Of a stretch of 64,000 bases of DNA, positions 1 through 10,268 are shown in pieces. The DNA is from Casuarina equisetifolia (lineage: Eukaryota; Streptophyta; Magnoliopsida; Fagales; Casuarinaceae): contig CM052355.1 in assembly GCA_028551475.1 (NCBI GenBank), forward strand, positions 5,952,001 to 6,016,000, written 5' to 3'. The stretch's first letter is position 1, and each line of letters begins with the position of its first letter. A model generated the notes under the pieces. The model saw nothing but the letters and a program-made list of their open reading frames with translations. It was not told the DNA's origin and did no database searches. Made by a program: the position numbers and the translations under genes.

Positions 1-480
1 CTTCATATCTAAATAAAAAGGCAACTAAGAAGGGAATTTTACTTATTAATAAGCAAACTCTTGACAATCATCATAAGGCAATTCATGCTCCTTTTTGAAG
101 TTTTTGGATTATCTTAAACATTCACACCTCTTTAGAGTTTTTGAGTTTTCTTATAATATAGGAAAAGTCACACTTATTCCTTTTAAATTGACATTCATTT
201 TGTAAAGTTACTTGAAAATATATTTATTGATATTTGACTATTTTAATTTACCAAATCTATGCAATTTATGTCATTTGTTACAATGATTAGAAACTTTACA
301 CATAATGACACATGTGTTATCCTTTTTTAGTATATACTTAAATAACACTTTTATTTTTTTCTTTTTTTTTTGGTTCAATTTTTTCTTCTTTTGTCTCATT
401 TTATTTTTTTAATATCTAGAAGTAAGTCCCTTTATATGGAAAATGCTCTCATAGTAAATAAACATTCTTCGCAACTTTTA
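1..480 (+). repeat. Family E repeat, truncated by the window edge
   Basis: This AT-rich non-coding sequence matches, in the same orientation, the segments at about 42512-42850 and 50640-51080. Shared blocks include the run around 40-130 (CAAACTCTTGACAATCATCA) and a T-rich stretch near 355-420. It corresponds to the junction where one family E unit ends and the next begins, so the rest of this copy probably lies left of the window. No coding potential was seen. Confidence 0.8.
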
Positions 481-694
481 AAGAATAACTATAAATGGCA
501 TAGAAATATTAGAAGATAAATGGCCTAATGGACTATCTCTTCAACAAGGGAAAAGGACACAAGTCATCAAATGATCATTTAGCCACCACATAGAGCATTG
601 AGATTAATTGTGCAACTTTTCTTTATAGAGGATAATAAAGCCTCTAAGCCTGGTAGTTATAACATCTCTCTTTTTAAAAAATTGGAAAAAAAAT

Positions 695-952
695 CCATAA
701 ACAATGGTTGACATTGTGAAATGTACCCATTATACTTTAGTAGTTTAATGAATTTACTAAACACTATTGTTGGTTTTACAAATATTAACTATTCTCCCTA
801 AATTGCAACTTAGCAACACGAATTAACATGACATAAAATGAATAGGAGGGGTCCACCACCCATGCATAAAAAACTATAATCTTGACTATGTAAACTAGAC
901 CATCAATCCCTACCAAATTGAAAAACTGTAAAAATCGTGTTCTTCTTATTCT
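695..952 (-). repeat. Repeat R1, first half
   Basis: This stretch is the reverse complement of about 21795-22050, with scattered substitutions. The block at 839-905 pairs with 21836-21905. It is interrupted at about 953 by an insertion and resumes at 2546. The short open frame here is a shadow of the repeat, with no recognisable protein. Confidence 0.7.
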
Positions 953-2545
953 CACTATAATGAAGAAAAAGACCAAGAATTCAAGATTTTCTTGAAGAAA
1001 AAACAAAAAGGCTGACAAACTTCTTGTTCTTGAATTCAAAATGTATTTTTTATTTTTTATTATTATTCTCCCTCATTATTTTTTTATGTTTTAGTTTATT
1101 TTTGTTAAAGCTACGATGTAACTTAATTATGATGATGTGAATGTTATGATTATTATGTTTTGTAAGATATTTTATTTATCCAAAATTACATATCATTGTG
1201 TTTAATACTTTTAAGTGATTAGCTATCACTTAAATGATATAATTTACTTTTTTGAGACTGACAGAAAATAATATGCAATTATTTCTTGTAATGTATAACC
1301 ATAAATTAAATATGAATAAACATATACCATATTGTTTGTGTGACTTTTGGTATAAATTAAGAATGTTCATAAATCTTAATACATTTGATTTGTTTCAATT
1401 CATATATGAAAGATAGTGAATTAATGAACTAAGTAGGTTTGCTATACCTAGATATAAGATAGTAAATAAATTAAGAAATTTTATCATCATATAAATATTA
1501 TCTCTTTTGCAAGCATAAATAATCAATATTAATACTTAGTAATTATGATGAAGTCATATGCTCTAATATATTGAACTAAAATAACATATTGACACAAACT
1601 AAATCAGTGCAAAAACGTGAACAAAAACATTTTGAAATTTAAAAACATTAAAGTTGTCACCAAATGTCTTCAAATCACAAAATAAATTGCACAAATCTGC
1701 ACGAGGTGAAGAAGAAGCTGTCTGAAGAACGAGGTGAAACGATCTGCACACGCGCAGTCAGGCGCTTCCGCACGATCCATCACGCACCGGTGACACGCGC
1801 CGCGCCGTCAGCTGCTGGTCTTCACAGAAACTTCCAGAAAGGTAGATTGGGATGTCTGGAGTGCTGATCTGCCGAAATTTTACTCAAAATCGCACCAGAA
1901 ATGCGTAGATCTGGCGAAAGAGGTTCAGACGGCGTTCGTCGTTCTTCGCCTGAAAGCCACAAGAAACTCCCTTAGATGGCAAAAATTGCTCAGATCTCGT
2001 CTAGCTATGCACAGATCGTCGAAGAAAAGAGGTTTTGGGTTTCCCATTGGAAAAGAACGCCGGTGGTCTACTGTCCCACGACCGCCGGGTCCTATGCCTA
2101 AGACGCGTGCTGTCGCGCGTTGTCTTTGACCTCCGACGAGATCCCCTGCCGCCTCTCTGTTCTCTACGGTTTAGCACGCTGCTCACTCCTTCGTTTTCTC
2201 TCTTTTTCCTCTTTTCTGTTTCTCTCCCACTGTTAATCGGACCCCTTTCTACACGACCCAATCCCCCGTAAAAGGCTTACTCTTTTTCCTTTTTCTTTCT
2301 TGCCTTTCGGTCACGTGCTTTCCTTGCTAATTCCGCTCTCCTTCTTGCTTCTTTCATGTGAGTTCTTTTCTCTTCTCTTTTCCTATCTATTTTGCTTCAT
2401 TTCTTCCCTTTTCTTCCATTTTGAGTTTGCTACATAAAATAAAAAAATATAAATAAATATAATAAAATATAAATATAATTTAATAAAAATAATATTAAAT
2501 ATTTTTAAAAATAATCAAAATAACTCTATATAAAATAGAGTTATC
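953..2545. mobile_element. Unclassified insertion inside repeat R1
   Basis: The uninterrupted R1 copy at 21614-22050 lacks this ~1.6 kb, and the flanks share a short CTCA, as expected of a target duplication. The part at about 965-1560 is a diverged direct copy of 28180-28690. The right end (2523-2545) is a palindromic motif, ATAACTCTAT...ATAGAGTTAT, also present at the left end of the insertion at 27729. Between 1660 and 2430 lies a GC-rich island with no clear protein. No transposase or reverse transcriptase domain was seen. A non-autonomous element or LTR-derived fragment is most likely. Confidence 0.5.
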
Positions 2546-2733
2546 ACTCATTTTGATTCCCTTTATAACTATCAACCAAAAAAGGAAAAACTAGATAATG
2601 GTCAATTTTGTAATCAAATATATCAAGAAAGCAATAAAATAATTAGGAGTTGGTGATTGACAATAAAATCTTACATTTAGTAGAGGGTGGGATTCATTTA
2701 GGGTTGGTGGGAGACAATGGGTCTCATATTGCA
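2546..2733 (-). repeat. Repeat R1, second half
   Basis: Reverse complement of about 21614-21790, including the block around 2711-2736 that matches 21627-21650. Together with 695-952 it reconstitutes one R1 copy, which abuts the SIZ1-derived fragment at 2734. Confidence 0.7.
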
Positions 2734-2865
2734 CATCCAAAGAATTTACAGTTAACCTTGATGTTTGTGCTTTACCATTTATCTATACTAGTATAGATTT
2801 TGAAATGTGTTCCAACTCAGCCAATACACTTGAGACATTTAAACAAGGGACAAATAGTTGGAAAG
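2734..2865 (-). pseudogene. SIZ1 pseudogene copy A, distal fragment of the large exon
   Basis: This matches the SIZ1 exon at about 60941-61055 (minus strand), including the block TTTGTGCTTTACCATTTATC. The match continues at 10274 after a 7.4 kb insertion, so it is one exon split by a transposon. Its last five bases, GAAAG (2861-2865), are the left target-site duplication of the LTR insertion; the right copy is AAAAG (10269-10273). It has indels and substitutions relative to 60941-61055 and cannot code. Confidence 0.8.
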
Positions 2866-3037
2866 TGTTAGGGATATTATTATTCCATTATTATCTTAAT
2901 GATGACAAAAAGGAAAGTTGAAAAAGGAATTATTCTTATTATTAATTACAGTGTTAGAGATATTTCTACTCCATTATTTTTTTAATGATGACAAAAATAA
3001 AATGTGAAAAAATAATTATTTTATTATTAATTTCATA
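2866..3037 (+). repeat. Tandem duplication, two ~86 bp copies
   Basis: Copies begin at 2866 (TGTTAGGGATATTATTATTC) and 2952 (TGTTAGAGATATTTCTACTC), and both run through ATGATGACAAAA into an AT-rich tail. The tandem repeat is part of the LTR start. Confidence 0.75.
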
Positions 3038-3422
3038 TTCATTTAATATAGGAATAATGAGTCTGAAATCTTTCTTGTAGGATAATGATCAAAGAAAGTC
3101 CACTGTGCGCAAGCCCATGATGCGGGACCAAATCTACAATGCATGTGAACCAGTTTAGAAGAAGCCCAGTCCAGAAACTCGTGCTCAAATTGTTGTGTAC
3201 AACCCAACATGACCAAAAGGAGCGACCCAAGCCCATGTATATGAAGCCCAAAACACAAGCCTTATGCATGACCTAGACCCTGCCGTTAATTGCATGAGAC
3301 CTAGATGCATGGTGCGAGACCCGGACCCAGCATAAGACAGACCCGATGGGACCCACGACGTAAAAGCTCACGCAACCTGCTTAAGACTCGACTCCATGTG
3401 CAAACCCGCAGACAAACCCAAC
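2866..3422. mobile_element. Solo LTR, left part (interrupted by gypsy)
   Basis: The segment starts with TGTTA at 2866 and its partner ends with TAACA at 10268, the canonical inverted LTR termini. A near-matching 5 bp target duplication (GAAAG/AAAAG) flanks the pair inside the SIZ1 exon. With the nested gypsy removed the element is about 1.76 kb. It shows no retroviral-type domain, internal PBS or polypurine tract, so it reads as a solo LTR left by unequal recombination. The first 172 bp are an imperfect tandem duplication (2866-2951 and 2952-3037). Confidence 0.65.
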
Positions 3423-3762
3423 TATAACAAACAGAGAGTTTAGAAAGGGGCAGAGTGGTAATTCAAAGATTAACTTATGCAGGTGCGGTGCATTTTGGCT
3501 GAAGAGGAAAAGTCAAGAAGGATAAAAAGAAAGGCAGTGGAGAGAGAAAGCCCTATCGCTGACTTGCTGTATTTTTTGCACTATCCACTCATCGTTGTTG
3601 GAGTGCCATCGGAGCTAGCTTTCCAGGTTAGTCTGAGAACTACTCTCTCTTAGAGAATGTTTGAATGTGTTCTTTGAAAGCCTTTATGTACTTGATGTGC
3701 TTGGAAGAGAGGTCTTGCAGTAGAATCTCTCTTGTTTGTCTTTGTAACTGAATACCATTATA
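3423..3762 (+). repeat. Gypsy 5' LTR
   Basis: Pairs with 8721-9058. It begins TATAACAA where the 3' copy has TGTAACAA, so the terminal TG has mutated to TA. It ends CCATTATA where the 3' copy keeps CCATTACA. Confidence 0.9.
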
Positions 3763-3764
3763 AG

Positions 3765-3776
3765 TGGTATCAGAGC
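3765..3776 (+). other. Gypsy primer binding site (tRNA-Met type)
   Basis: TGGTATCAGAGC lies two bases after the 5' LTR. This is the standard complement of the initiator tRNA-Met 3' end used by plant LTR retrotransposons. Confidence 0.9.
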
Positions 3777-3828
3777 CAGGTCTTGGCACTGTGGGGTTAG
3801 GAATCACGATTGTTACCAGAATCAAGTT

Positions 3829-5333
3829 ATGGCAAGTTTGGACTCACATCTGCAAGCCTTGGAAGCCAAGCTGGAGGACCATGTTCGTAAGAATACTTCT
3901 GCTCTCGGGGCCTTGAAGCTTTCTTAAGATAGGCCGTTTGGAAATGCTTGAAAGCAAGGTGGATCATATGGTAGCGGTCTTAGAAACATTGGCCACTCAG
4001 TTATTGGCAAAACAAGGGGCAGATTCAGTTACTTCCAGCAAGGCCCACCTGGTTGCAATTGAGCCTGAAGGTCCTGTGTTTTTGGAGGATGTTACCGCAG
4101 AAGAAGAGGATGAGCAATTGGTCGCACACCGCACCTTATCCACGGAAGCCTATGGGGGGCAACGAAAAAATGGCCAGCCTTAAAGCCATACCCTCCATTG
4201 GAGCACCAAACCCAGAAGATGTTGCTGACCCATCTCTGGGCCGGCGTCAGTCTATTCTTAGTTGTGAGCTGTCCACCAGTACGACGAAGTGGCCCATTGA
4301 CAACCCATAGTCTAATGCAGAATTAGTTGCTGAAGGTAATCCTTCAGTTGACCTGACCTCGGGGCATGACTAGCAGGTAAAATTCAAGAGGTTGTGGCAG
4401 TACTTCCACTAGAAGAGGAGGTCGACCACCACCACCAGAACCGCCACGTTCACCGCTGCCCAAGGACAATTCTACCCTAAATTTTCACAGGGGATGTTCG
4501 AGAGGCCACCAACATCGTGACAATGCCAATTCTGAGGTTCATAACTCCCATTCTTGGTTTTCCAAAGTTTGATGGACAAGATCCTCGTGAATGGCTGGAT
4601 AAGTGTGAAACTTTCTTCCAATTTGAATTGTGGATGATTGTTCAAAAGTTAAATTTGCCTCTATGTATATGGAAGGAAAAGGTTCTAGATGGTATCATTA
4701 TTACTGGAGAACTCATGGGAAAATTAGTTGGGATCTGTTCTAGTTGGATGTTTGTTGGTGTTTTGCCATTAATGAAAATGAATTGGTGATTGTGAACTTT
4801 TATCAAGTGAAATAGTTGAATACAACAGCGGAATATATTGAAAAGTTTGAAGAACTTAAGGTTGTAATCAGTTTCCAGAATCCAAGCATTTCTGAGAATT
4901 TCTTTGTGGGTTATTTTATACAGGGTCTTAAACCGGACTTACAGTCTCAGTTAATTTTCTTACGCTCAGTGGATTTAGAAGAAGCGTATCAGTTGACTTT
5001 GGCCCAGGAACAATAATTAGAAATTCAAGCTAGCAGGTTTCGAGTTTTTCGTAAACAACAGAATTAAAAAATAATAGGTCAATCTCATGCTAGTGGTGAC
5101 ACTAGAGCCCCAGTTACTACTCTATCTACATTAAGTTCTTCTTGCTGGCCAATTAAACGAATTACAAATGCACAGATGCAAGAAAGAAAATATAAGGGTT
5201 TATGTTATTATTATGATGAAAAATGGGTTTCTGGTCACCGTTGTAAGAGTAAACAATTGTATTGGGTTAAAGATGTTGAGGAGCGCATTAAGGTGGCTCT
5301 GGAGGTGAGTGTGGAACTCGTAGAGCCAGTTTA
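3829..5333 (+). pseudogene. Gypsy gag, broken
   Basis: The gag reading starts at ATG 3829, stops soon after at about 3925, and is then recovered only by switching frames. The central capsid-like part is recognisable at 4517-5016 (for example FPKFDGQDPREWLDKCE and YFIQGLKPDLQSQLI). A zinc-knuckle-like segment follows at about 5200-5265. It retains the first Cys, the His and the final Cys, but the second Cys position reads Tyr. Several in-frame stops (around 4787, 5014 and 5330) show it is dead. Its former role was packaging of element RNA in virus-like particles. Confidence 0.75.
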
Positions 5334-5403
5334 GGGTGAGGAGACAGAGGGGGCACTTTTTGCTTTTGCAATTTTAAGAGGAGACTCTCCAGTTGCTTTT
5401 AGA

Positions 5404-5739
5404 ATGGAAGCTACTAGTGCTGAAATTATCATTACTATTTTATTCGACACGATGTCCTTGCATAACTTGGTGGATTCAAAAGTTATTGAGAAAATTGGTT
5501 GCATGGTAGAGAATGTTACTCCTTTTGCAGTTAAAGTAGCTGGCGGATCCCATTTAACAAGAAATTTGAGATGTCACAACTTTCCGTGGTGTATTCAGGT
5601 ACATGAGTTCAAAACTGATGTTTGGCTATTACCATTGGGTGGTTGTGATATGATACTTGGTATGCAATGGATCCAATCTGTTAACCCAATCCAGTTGGAT
5701 ATTGAAGGTAATGTGTTATTAGTGCATGTGGCGGGGTAG
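5404..5739 (+). pseudogene. Gypsy aspartic protease domain, degraded
   Basis: This 111-codon open stretch matches the retropepsin region between gag and RT. It has an active-site-like LFDTMSLHNLV, where the usual D-T/S-G-S context has become D-T-M-S, and a downstream CDMILGMQWI hallmark. The Gly change and flanking stops argue against activity. It lies in the expected place between the zinc knuckle and RT. Confidence 0.75.
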
Positions 5740-5999
5740 AAAGTTACCCTTAAGGGATTAGAAAAAAGGGATGGTTCCTTGTCCGTGATAAGCCTGGCTA
5801 GTCCATGTGAATGGGAATCTGAATAATTACAATCGATTGTTGTGAAACCTCAAACAAATGGAATGCCTTCAGAGATTACTAATCTCTTAGTAAAGTTTAT
5901 GGATGTTTTTGAAACTCCTACAAAGCTTCCACCTCCACGAAAGTTTGATCACCGTATTCCCCTTCGACTTGGAAGTGAACCAATCAATTTGTGACCCCA

Positions 6000-7394
6000 T
6001 TGGTATCCATTTGTGCAAAAGGGGGAGATTGAGAGAATGGTGGAAAAGATGTTAAGCACAAGAATTATTCGCCATAGCACTAGTCCTTTTGCCTCTCCAG
6101 TCTTACTAGTAAGGAAAAGTGATGGGACATAGCATTTTTATGTAGATTATCGGGCCTTGAATGATCTTACTGTTAAAGATAAATTTTCCATTCCAATGAT
6201 TGACAAGTTGTTAGATGAATTACATGGAACTACTTGGTTTTCAAAACTTGATTTGAGATCTGGTTATCATCAGGTATGGATGCATCCAGCAAATGTTTAC
6301 AAGATAGCTTTTAGAACCCATCAGGGGCATTATGAGTTCTTGGTCATGCCCTTTGGACTAACAAATGCACCTGCTACATTTCAAGCTCTTATGAACTTAG
6401 TCTTCCAGCTGTACTTAAGAAAATTTGTTCTAATATTCTTTGATAATATTTTGGTGTATAGTCTAGATCTACCAAGTCATTGTCATCACCTTTGTATGGT
6501 TCTACGTAAACTACAAGACTACCAGCTACTTGCCAAGCGAAGTGCTCTTTTGCCCAACGTCAAGTTAATTACCTTGGTCATATAGTTTCAGTAAAAGGAA
6601 TTAAAACTAATCCTAGGAAGGTTGAAAGCATGTTACAATGGCCACAACCCATATCTGTTAGAGAATTACGTGGGTTTCTGGGGCTAACAGGTTATTATTA
6701 GAGGTTTGTGAAGAATTATGGTCAACTTATTTGACCATTGACTCTTTTGTTACGAAAAAATAGGTTTAGATAGGATGAGACCACAAAGCACGCATTTAAA
6801 AAGTTAAAGCTGACAATGAGTTCTACACTAGTATTGGCCCCACTGAATTTTACTAAGCAATTTATTATGGAAACATATGCTAGTTATGGTGGTATAGACG
6901 CGATTCTGATGCAAGAAGGGTGCCCTATTGCTTACTTGAGCAAAGCCTTATCATCAAAACATTTGGGAATTTCTACATATGAAAAAGAGTTACTGGTGAT
7001 TGTGATGCTAGTTTAGAGATGGAGATCTCACTTACTTGGTAATCATTTTGTCATTCAAACTGATCACTCTAGTCTGAAGTATTTGCTAGAATAGAGAGTC
7101 ACCACCCCAATTCAACAAAAATGGCTTACTAAGTTATTGGGATTTGATTATGAGATCCAATACCGCAAAGGCCATGAGAATCAGGCAGAAAATGCACTTT
7201 CCAGACTTCCTTCTGAAGAGGAACCCCTTCAGCTACAAGCTACTTCTACTCTTCTATCACTTTGGATGCAAGAAATGATACAAAGTTACGAAGGAGATAA
7301 AAGGGTGGCACCCATTTTGGAAGGCCTTGTAATGAACCCTGATAGTCATCCAGGGCACAGCTTGAACAATGGATTATTAAGGTATCATGGTTGA
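6000..7394 (+). pseudogene. Gypsy reverse transcriptase and RNase H, broken
   Basis: RT is clear at about 6120-6590: [42 protein letters not shown]. The catalytic motif is FFDN rather than Y/F-x-D-D, so the second Asp is lost. RNase H follows at 6816-7394 (IAYLSKALS, STYEKELL, then the tether RKGHENQAENALSR). Its first catalytic Asp is replaced by Tyr in METYASYGGI. Several stops interrupt the reading, for example the TAG at about 6131 and the one ending the stretch at 6585. The enzyme copied element RNA into cDNA when intact. Confidence 0.9.
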
Positions 7395-7397
7395 ATA

Positions 7398-8690
7398 GTG
7401 GTGGGGAGTCATGGGCAATTAAGAGAGACCATCATTCAACAATTTCATGATTATGGTATTAAGGGACATTCTAGAATTGTAGGAACAATCAAGAGAATTC
7501 AACAACACTTTCATTGGCCTCGTATGAAACAAATGGTGGCTGATTGTATATCTCAATGTGATGTTTGTCAAAGGTATAAATCAGAAAGGGTACCATATCC
7601 AGGCTTATTGCAACCCTTAAAGATTCCTGATCAGGCATGGCAAGAGCTTAGCATAGATTTCATTGAAGGGCTACCCAAAAGTGAGGCTAAAGATACCATA
7701 CCAGTGGTAGTTGACCATTTTACTAAATATGCACATTTTATGGGGTTAAGTCACCCCTTTTCAGCTTCACAAGTGGTTGCCATTTTTATGGTGGGAGTTG
7801 GGAAGTTGCATGGTTTTCCAATGGTCATTGTAAACGATCAAGATGCTTTCTTTTTAAGTAAGTTTTAGGAGGAATTGTTTAGAACTTTGGTGTGAAACTT
7901 CACTGTAGTACTTCCTATCATCCTCAGATAGATGAGCAAATAGAGAGAGTTAACCAATGTTTGGAACAATATCTAAGATACTCTAGCGGTGAAAGGCCCA
8001 AAAGATGGCATTCGTGGCTTTCCCTAGCTGAATGTTGGTATAATACTAACTATCATTCTTCCTTCAAAATGACTCCTTTTGAAGCCTTATATGGTTACAA
8101 ACCTAAACAACCACCTTATCATAATTATGGAGCCATTACTGATGAAAATGTGAAGGATTTTTTACAAGAGCGTGTGCAAAGGCTAAAACTGATTCACTCT
8201 CATCTTCAGGCAAGTCAAGATCGTATGACACCTTATGCAAATAAAAAGAGGTCAGAACGTGAGTTTGTAGTGGGGAATTCAGTGTATTTAAAGATTCAGC
8301 CCTATTGCTAGTATTTCCTCTCTTAGAGACGGGATTATAAGCTATCTTCCCGTTATTATGGTCCCTTAATGATCCTCCAATGCATTGGGAAAGTAGCTTA
8401 TAAGTTAGCACTTCCACCGGATGCCACTATCCATCTTGTTTTCATGTGTCTCAACTTAAAAAAGCTATTGGTAACCATTGTAAGATGTATCCTAAAGTAC
8501 CTATGCTGGATGGAGAAGGTAGATTACTTGTGGAGCCGCTTAAGGTTTTGGATCGATGTATGGTGAGGAGAGGTGATGAGGCTAGAGTGGATCTTTTAAT
8601 TTAGTGGTTAGACTTACCACAGTGCACCTCAACTTGGGAGGATATTGAGTACATCAGGAGGCAATTTCCCTTATTCAAAATTAATCCTTA
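7398..8690 (+). pseudogene. Gypsy integrase with C-terminal chromodomain, broken
   Basis: The HHCC zinc-binding region is present (CDVCQRYKSERV near 7559-7594). The core keeps an Asp in LSIDFIEGLPK, the second Asp region in VNDQDAFF, and the Glu in EQIERVNQCLEQYLR (about 7933-7975). The integrase signature MTPFEALYGYKP is at about 8071. After a stop at 8309 the frame changes. A chromodomain-like C terminus is readable near 8500-8680 (PMLDGEGRLLVEPLKVLD, then WLDLPQCTSTWED). Chromodomains steer integration to modified chromatin in chromoviruses. Frame changes and stops make this copy inactive. Confidence 0.85.
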
Positions 8691-8720
8691 AGGACAAGGA
8701 TTTGTTAAAGGAATAGGGAT

Positions 8721-9058
8721 TGTAACAACTGATAGTTTAGAAAGGGGTAGAGTGGTAATTCAAAGATTAACTTATGTGGTGCGGTGCATTTTGGCTGAAG
8801 AGGAAAAGTCGAGAAGGATAAAAAGAAAGGCAGCGGAGAGAGAAAGCCCTATCGCCGACTTGCTGTATTTTCTACACTATCCACTCATCGTTACTAGAGT
8901 GCCATCGGAGCTAGCTTTCCAGGGTAGTCCGAGAACTACTCTCTCTTAGAGAATGTCTTAATGTGTTCTTTGAAAGCCTTTATGTGCTTGATGTGCTTGG
9001 AAGAGATGTCTTACAGTATAATCTCTCTTGTTTGTCTTTGTAATTGAATACCATTACA
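8721..9058 (+). repeat. Gypsy 3' LTR
   Basis: Starts TGTAACAACT and ends CCATTACA, preceded by a purine-rich tract (AAAGGAATAGGGA, 8707-8719) that fits a polypurine primer. Pairs with 3423-3762. Confidence 0.9.
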
Positions 9059-9063
9059 CCGAC

Positions 9064-10268
9064 TAGCTCCCAAGCTTAATATGAGTTGGTTGAAGGTGGA
9101 ATCCACCACAACCGGGTCTATTTGTGAACAAAAAAACCTGATCTATCAAATGTGATTTGAGTGATTTGAATGATTTAAGTGATTTGAAGAGAAAAAGTAG
9201 TGACCCATGAAGCTCTTGGTGACTTGTTTGAACTGAAAAGAAAAAGGGAAGAAATTTGAGTGATCCAAAAGCTTAAAAGGTATAAATTTGTTTAAGAAAG
9301 AAGGTGATTTTTTTTATTAGATACATGCCTAAAAGATTTTGACTCAAGATTGATAAGAAAGGAGGAAGTTTTCTATGAAACCCACAATCCAAATCGGTTC
9401 TACAAGACCCGAATGATCAAGAATAAAAATCTTGATGAAACACCATCATTTTAGGAGTGATTTTGAACAAAAAGAAGACAGAAAGCTAAGCCTCTCTACA
9501 TCACCAAAATTGTACAAATCTGCTTTCTTAACAAGAAAAAACTCAAAAGTCAGATCTTTGCATTGATTCGGAACGGTTATATCTTTGAGGTGTGATATAA
9601 AAGCTTACTACTGTATTATTCTTTGCTTTGGATATGTGCAAAAACAAAACTAGTTTGTGTAGCTCTGTTATTTCCTTGAAGTTCTTCAATGAAGTACTCT
9701 ACTCATCTCATATATTTTGAAATCTGTTGTAACTTTGCTTATATATGTGCTGATTGAACTAAATTATTATTACGCACGTATATCTGCTTGTAAATTCAAA
9801 AGCTTAACTTTATCCTAATTTGGAGGTTTCATGATTAAGGCTTAATTTGTCGTATGTTATCATTAAAAAGTCTTTAGTTTAGCAATTTCTCATACATTAT
9901 ATATTTTAAAAGAGTTGCTTGAACTTGTATAATGTTAAATAAACTTTTATGCTGTAATTAGTTTGTATAGAAGTGCAAATTGTATTGTTGTCTTTCAATA
10001 AAAGGATTGTAAATTATAGAGAACGTTTTTTTTATTAAGTAATAAGTAAAATGAATTTTAGTCAGTTAACTTGAAAGAAAAAAAATGATAGATGTAGGTG
10101 TGAGGACTAAACTACCATGATCAAAATTATGTCTCATTTATGTTTTATTACTTGCTTCCTATTTTTTGATATGGCTTACAAATTGTGTGAAAATTATAAA
10201 ACGTTTTTAAAGGCTAATAATTCATAAAACTAATTCAACCCCTCTTTAGTTGGCCATTATATATAACA
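9064..10268. mobile_element. Solo LTR, right part
   Basis: Continuation of the LTR begun at 2866, after the nested gypsy and its CCGAC target duplication. It ends with TAACA at 10268, followed by the target duplication AAAAG and then SIZ1-like sequence. It is AT-rich and non-coding. Its end, an AACCCCTCT block before the terminal TAACA, resembles the 3' ends of many plant LTRs. Confidence 0.6.

Larger units (their letters stand above)
3423..9058 (+). mobile_element. Full-length Ty3/gypsy chromovirus-like retrotransposon, inactive
   Basis: A 5636 bp element bounded by LTRs of 340 bp (3423-3762) and 338 bp (8721-9058). The flanking 5 bp target duplications differ at one base: CCAAC at 3418-3422 and CCGAC at 9059-9063. 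The order is LTR, PBS, gag, protease, RT, RNase H, integrase, chromodomain, LTR, all on the plus strand. Many in-frame stops and altered catalytic residues make it non-autonomous. I counted about 25 LTR differences by eye (~7%), so it is an old insertion. Short LTRs, tRNA-Met priming and a C-terminal chromodomain fit the Reina-type chromovirus clade, but that assignment is inference. It sits inside the solo LTR of 2866-10268. Confidence 0.9.

Noticed and set aside
2001..2271. Arg-rich frames on both strands of the GC-rich island
   Set aside because: Both strands open by base composition; no recognisable protein.
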